In this document: piece after piece, positions 6,462-7,500 of the stretch
Layout: each line of letters opens with the position of its first letter
Position numbering within the stretch: position 1 is the stretch's first letter
DNA from: Bacillus thuringiensis
GTDB taxonomy: Bacteria; Bacillota; Bacilli; Bacillales; Bacillaceae_G
Assembly: GCF_001182785.1 (NCBI RefSeq)
Contig: NZ_CP012099.1
Span: 285,001-292,500, forward strand
Reading direction: 5' to 3'
DNA length: 7,500 bases
The notes under the pieces: model-generated
Told to the model about the DNA's origin: nothing
Seen by the model: only the letters and a program-made list of their open reading frames with translations
The model's database searches: none
Translations under genes and position numbers: made by a program

Positions 6462-6468
6462 TCCCCCT
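6462..6468 (-). promoter_or_regulatory. Shine-Dalgarno site fixing a TTG start
   Basis: On the - strand this reads AGGGGGA, followed by ATACTCT and the TTG at 6452-6454. The leader of the WbsX-like gene reads AGGGGGA, TATACT, TTG. The two leaders and the first AAA codon are nearly the same, although the genes are unrelated. Confidence 0.75.
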
Positions 6469-6509
6469 TAAATAATAGTATCGCCTTACAAGAGATATTG
6501 ATGGCAGAG

Positions 6510-6541
6510 AAAGCATACGTTTAAATTTTTAAGTATGCTTT
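6510..6541 (-). terminator. Weak hairpin at the glycosyltransferase stop codon
   Basis: A 9-bp stem (AAAGCATAC at 6510-6518 with GTATGCTTT at 6533-6541) encloses a 14-nt AT-rich loop that holds the TAA stop (6521-6523). On the - strand only TTT and then CTCTG follow, so this is at best a weak terminator or attenuator, and read-through into the methyltransferase 66 bp downstream is likely. It could instead shield the 3' end of a processed transcript. Confidence 0.4.
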
Positions 6542-7500
6542 AAGATACTTTCTATATGTATACATTTTCATTTTAGAAATGTCGTCGATAGTAAAGCTTT
6601 CTTTAATGAAATTTTGCATTTGCACAACTTCATTGTAATGGGAGTATGAATCTTCTGTTCTTGTTACGCTATTTAAATGTCGTCTATGATAGTTTAGGGA
6701 TGCTGGATTGAAGTAAATATCGCCCTCTGTAAGAAGAGAGACATAGAAGAACCAGTCACCAGCTATTTTGAACTTTTCTAACTGTTTTTCTGTTTTCTTC
6801 ATATCTATATTTTTAAAAACTACACTCGAGACATTAGGTATAGTGTTTTTAATAAGTAACGTATCTTGTATTTCATCGACGCCTTTTCGAAAATAGGGTG
6901 CTTTCCATTTTTCTTTATCGATATCATTTGTGTAATTTAAATAATGATTAGCCAATACATTTCCTTGTTCGTCTATTTGTTTTGATTGTGTGTAGCTTAA
7001 GGTAATATTGTTATTTATATAAAACCCCTCTATCACCTCTTGTAAAAATGTCTTATCGCATAAGTCATCGGCCTCTGCGATCCAAATATAATCACCAGTT
7101 GCTGCAGAGACTCCTTTTATCCATTGTTTAAATACAGAACCAGAGTTTTTATCATTAATAATCTGTTGAACCTTCAGGTGGGTCTTATTTTCTTTTGAGA
7201 GCAGCTTTTTAAAAGTTGATACGCTATAATCGGTAGAGGCATCGTCTAAGAAAATTAGTTCGTAAAGAGGGTAGGTTTGGTTTAATATTGATTCGATTCG
7301 ATCAGATAAGTATTTTTCATAATTATAGTTTGGTATGATTACGCTTATCTTTTTGTAATTATGTTCGAGAAGATCTAGTAATTGATAAATGTAATTAAGA
7401 AAATTGAAGTTTTTTTCGATAAGTTCTTGGCCGAAGCTTCCCTTTTGTAATCGTAATCCCTCATCATGAATAAATTCATATATTTTTTCTAGCATTTTGG
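6521..7500 (-). CDS. Family-2 glycosyltransferase (probably 5'-partial)
   Basis: A GT-A fold glycosyltransferase domain of family GT2 begins at ISVIIPNYNYEKYL (50-63, counting from the ATG at 7493-7495). It continues with LDDAS (83-87, sugar-nucleotide contact), DYIWIAEADD (135-144, the DxD-type metal site), GDWFF (246-250, the usual catalytic-base region, with Asp247) and YHRRHLNSVT (269-278). It would transfer a sugar from a nucleotide donor to the growing glycan at the cytoplasmic face; no membrane segment is seen. The ~49 residues before the domain are charged and helical, like linkers between domains of larger glycosyltransferases. The frame stays open past the ATG to the window edge and no ribosome binding site can be seen, so the ATG may be internal and the gene longer. 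The donor and acceptor are unknown. Confidence 0.85.
   Translation of the reverse strand, partial: KMLEKIYEFIHDEGLRLQKGSFGQELIEKNFNFLNYIYQLLDLLEHNYKKISVIIPNYNYEKYLSDRIESILNQTYPLYELIFLDDASTDYSVSTFKKLLSKENKTHLKVQQIINDKNSGSVFKQWIKGVSAATGDYIWIAEADDLCDKTFLQEVIEGFYINNNITLSYTQSKQIDEQGNVLANHYLNYTNDIDKEKWKAPYFRKGVDEIQDTLLIKNTIPNVSSVVFKNIDMKKTEKQLEKFKIAGDWFFYVSLLTEGDIYFNPASLNYHRRHLNSVTRTEDSYSHYNEVVQMQNFIKESFTIDDISKMKMYTYRKYLKAYLKI

Overview
The window looks like chromosomal DNA of a low-GC Gram-positive bacterium, most likely a Bacillus of the B. cereus group. The 23S and 5S sequences have Bacillus character. Shine-Dalgarno sites are strong (GGAGG, AAAGGAGGG), and TTG and GTG starts are used freely. 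The species assignment is inference from recall; no database was searched.

Layout. Positions 1-446 (+ strand) are the end of a ribosomal RNA operon: the last ~280 nt of 23S rRNA, a ~50-nt spacer and a complete 116-nt 5S rRNA, followed by a rho-independent terminator at 453-481. No tRNA gene follows. From 461 to the right edge lies a carbohydrate-modification cluster, mostly on the - strand and facing the rRNA operon. In order of transcription (right to left) it holds: a family-2 glycosyltransferase that probably continues past the right edge (6521-7500); a SAM methyltransferase with a TTG start (5678-6454); then, after a + strand NAD-dependent sugar epimerase/dehydratase (4693-5637), a sulfotransferase-like protein (3608-4402); a zinc-ribbon methyltransferase (2670-3392, restarted at GTG); a second ordinary methyltransferase (1770-2642); and a WbsX/GH99-like protein (461-1537, TTG start). 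The WbsX-like gene ends inside the 5S terminator hairpin.

How the genes could work together. A glycosyltransferase, a WbsX-like protein, a nucleotide-sugar SDR enzyme, three different methyltransferases and a sulfotransferase-like protein are what one expects of a locus that builds and caps a surface or protein-linked glycan. Plausible targets are an exosporium or S-layer glycoprotein, flagellin, or a cell-wall polysaccharide. The acceptor cannot be read from this window. No polymerase, flippase or acceptor protein is present, so this is only part of the locus.

Transcription signals. The epimerase and the TTG-start methyltransferase converge on one long inverted repeat (5631-5684) that contains both TAATAA stop pairs. 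This splits the - strand cluster into two units: 7500-5678, and 4402 leftward to 461. A candidate promoter at 3424-3452 would give the zinc-ribbon methyltransferase its own start and supports the shorter form of that protein. No gap exceeds 300 bases. The gaps at 1538-1769 and 4403-4692 hold no gene I can support. The gap at 3393-3607 is structured and may be a degenerate interspersed repeat.
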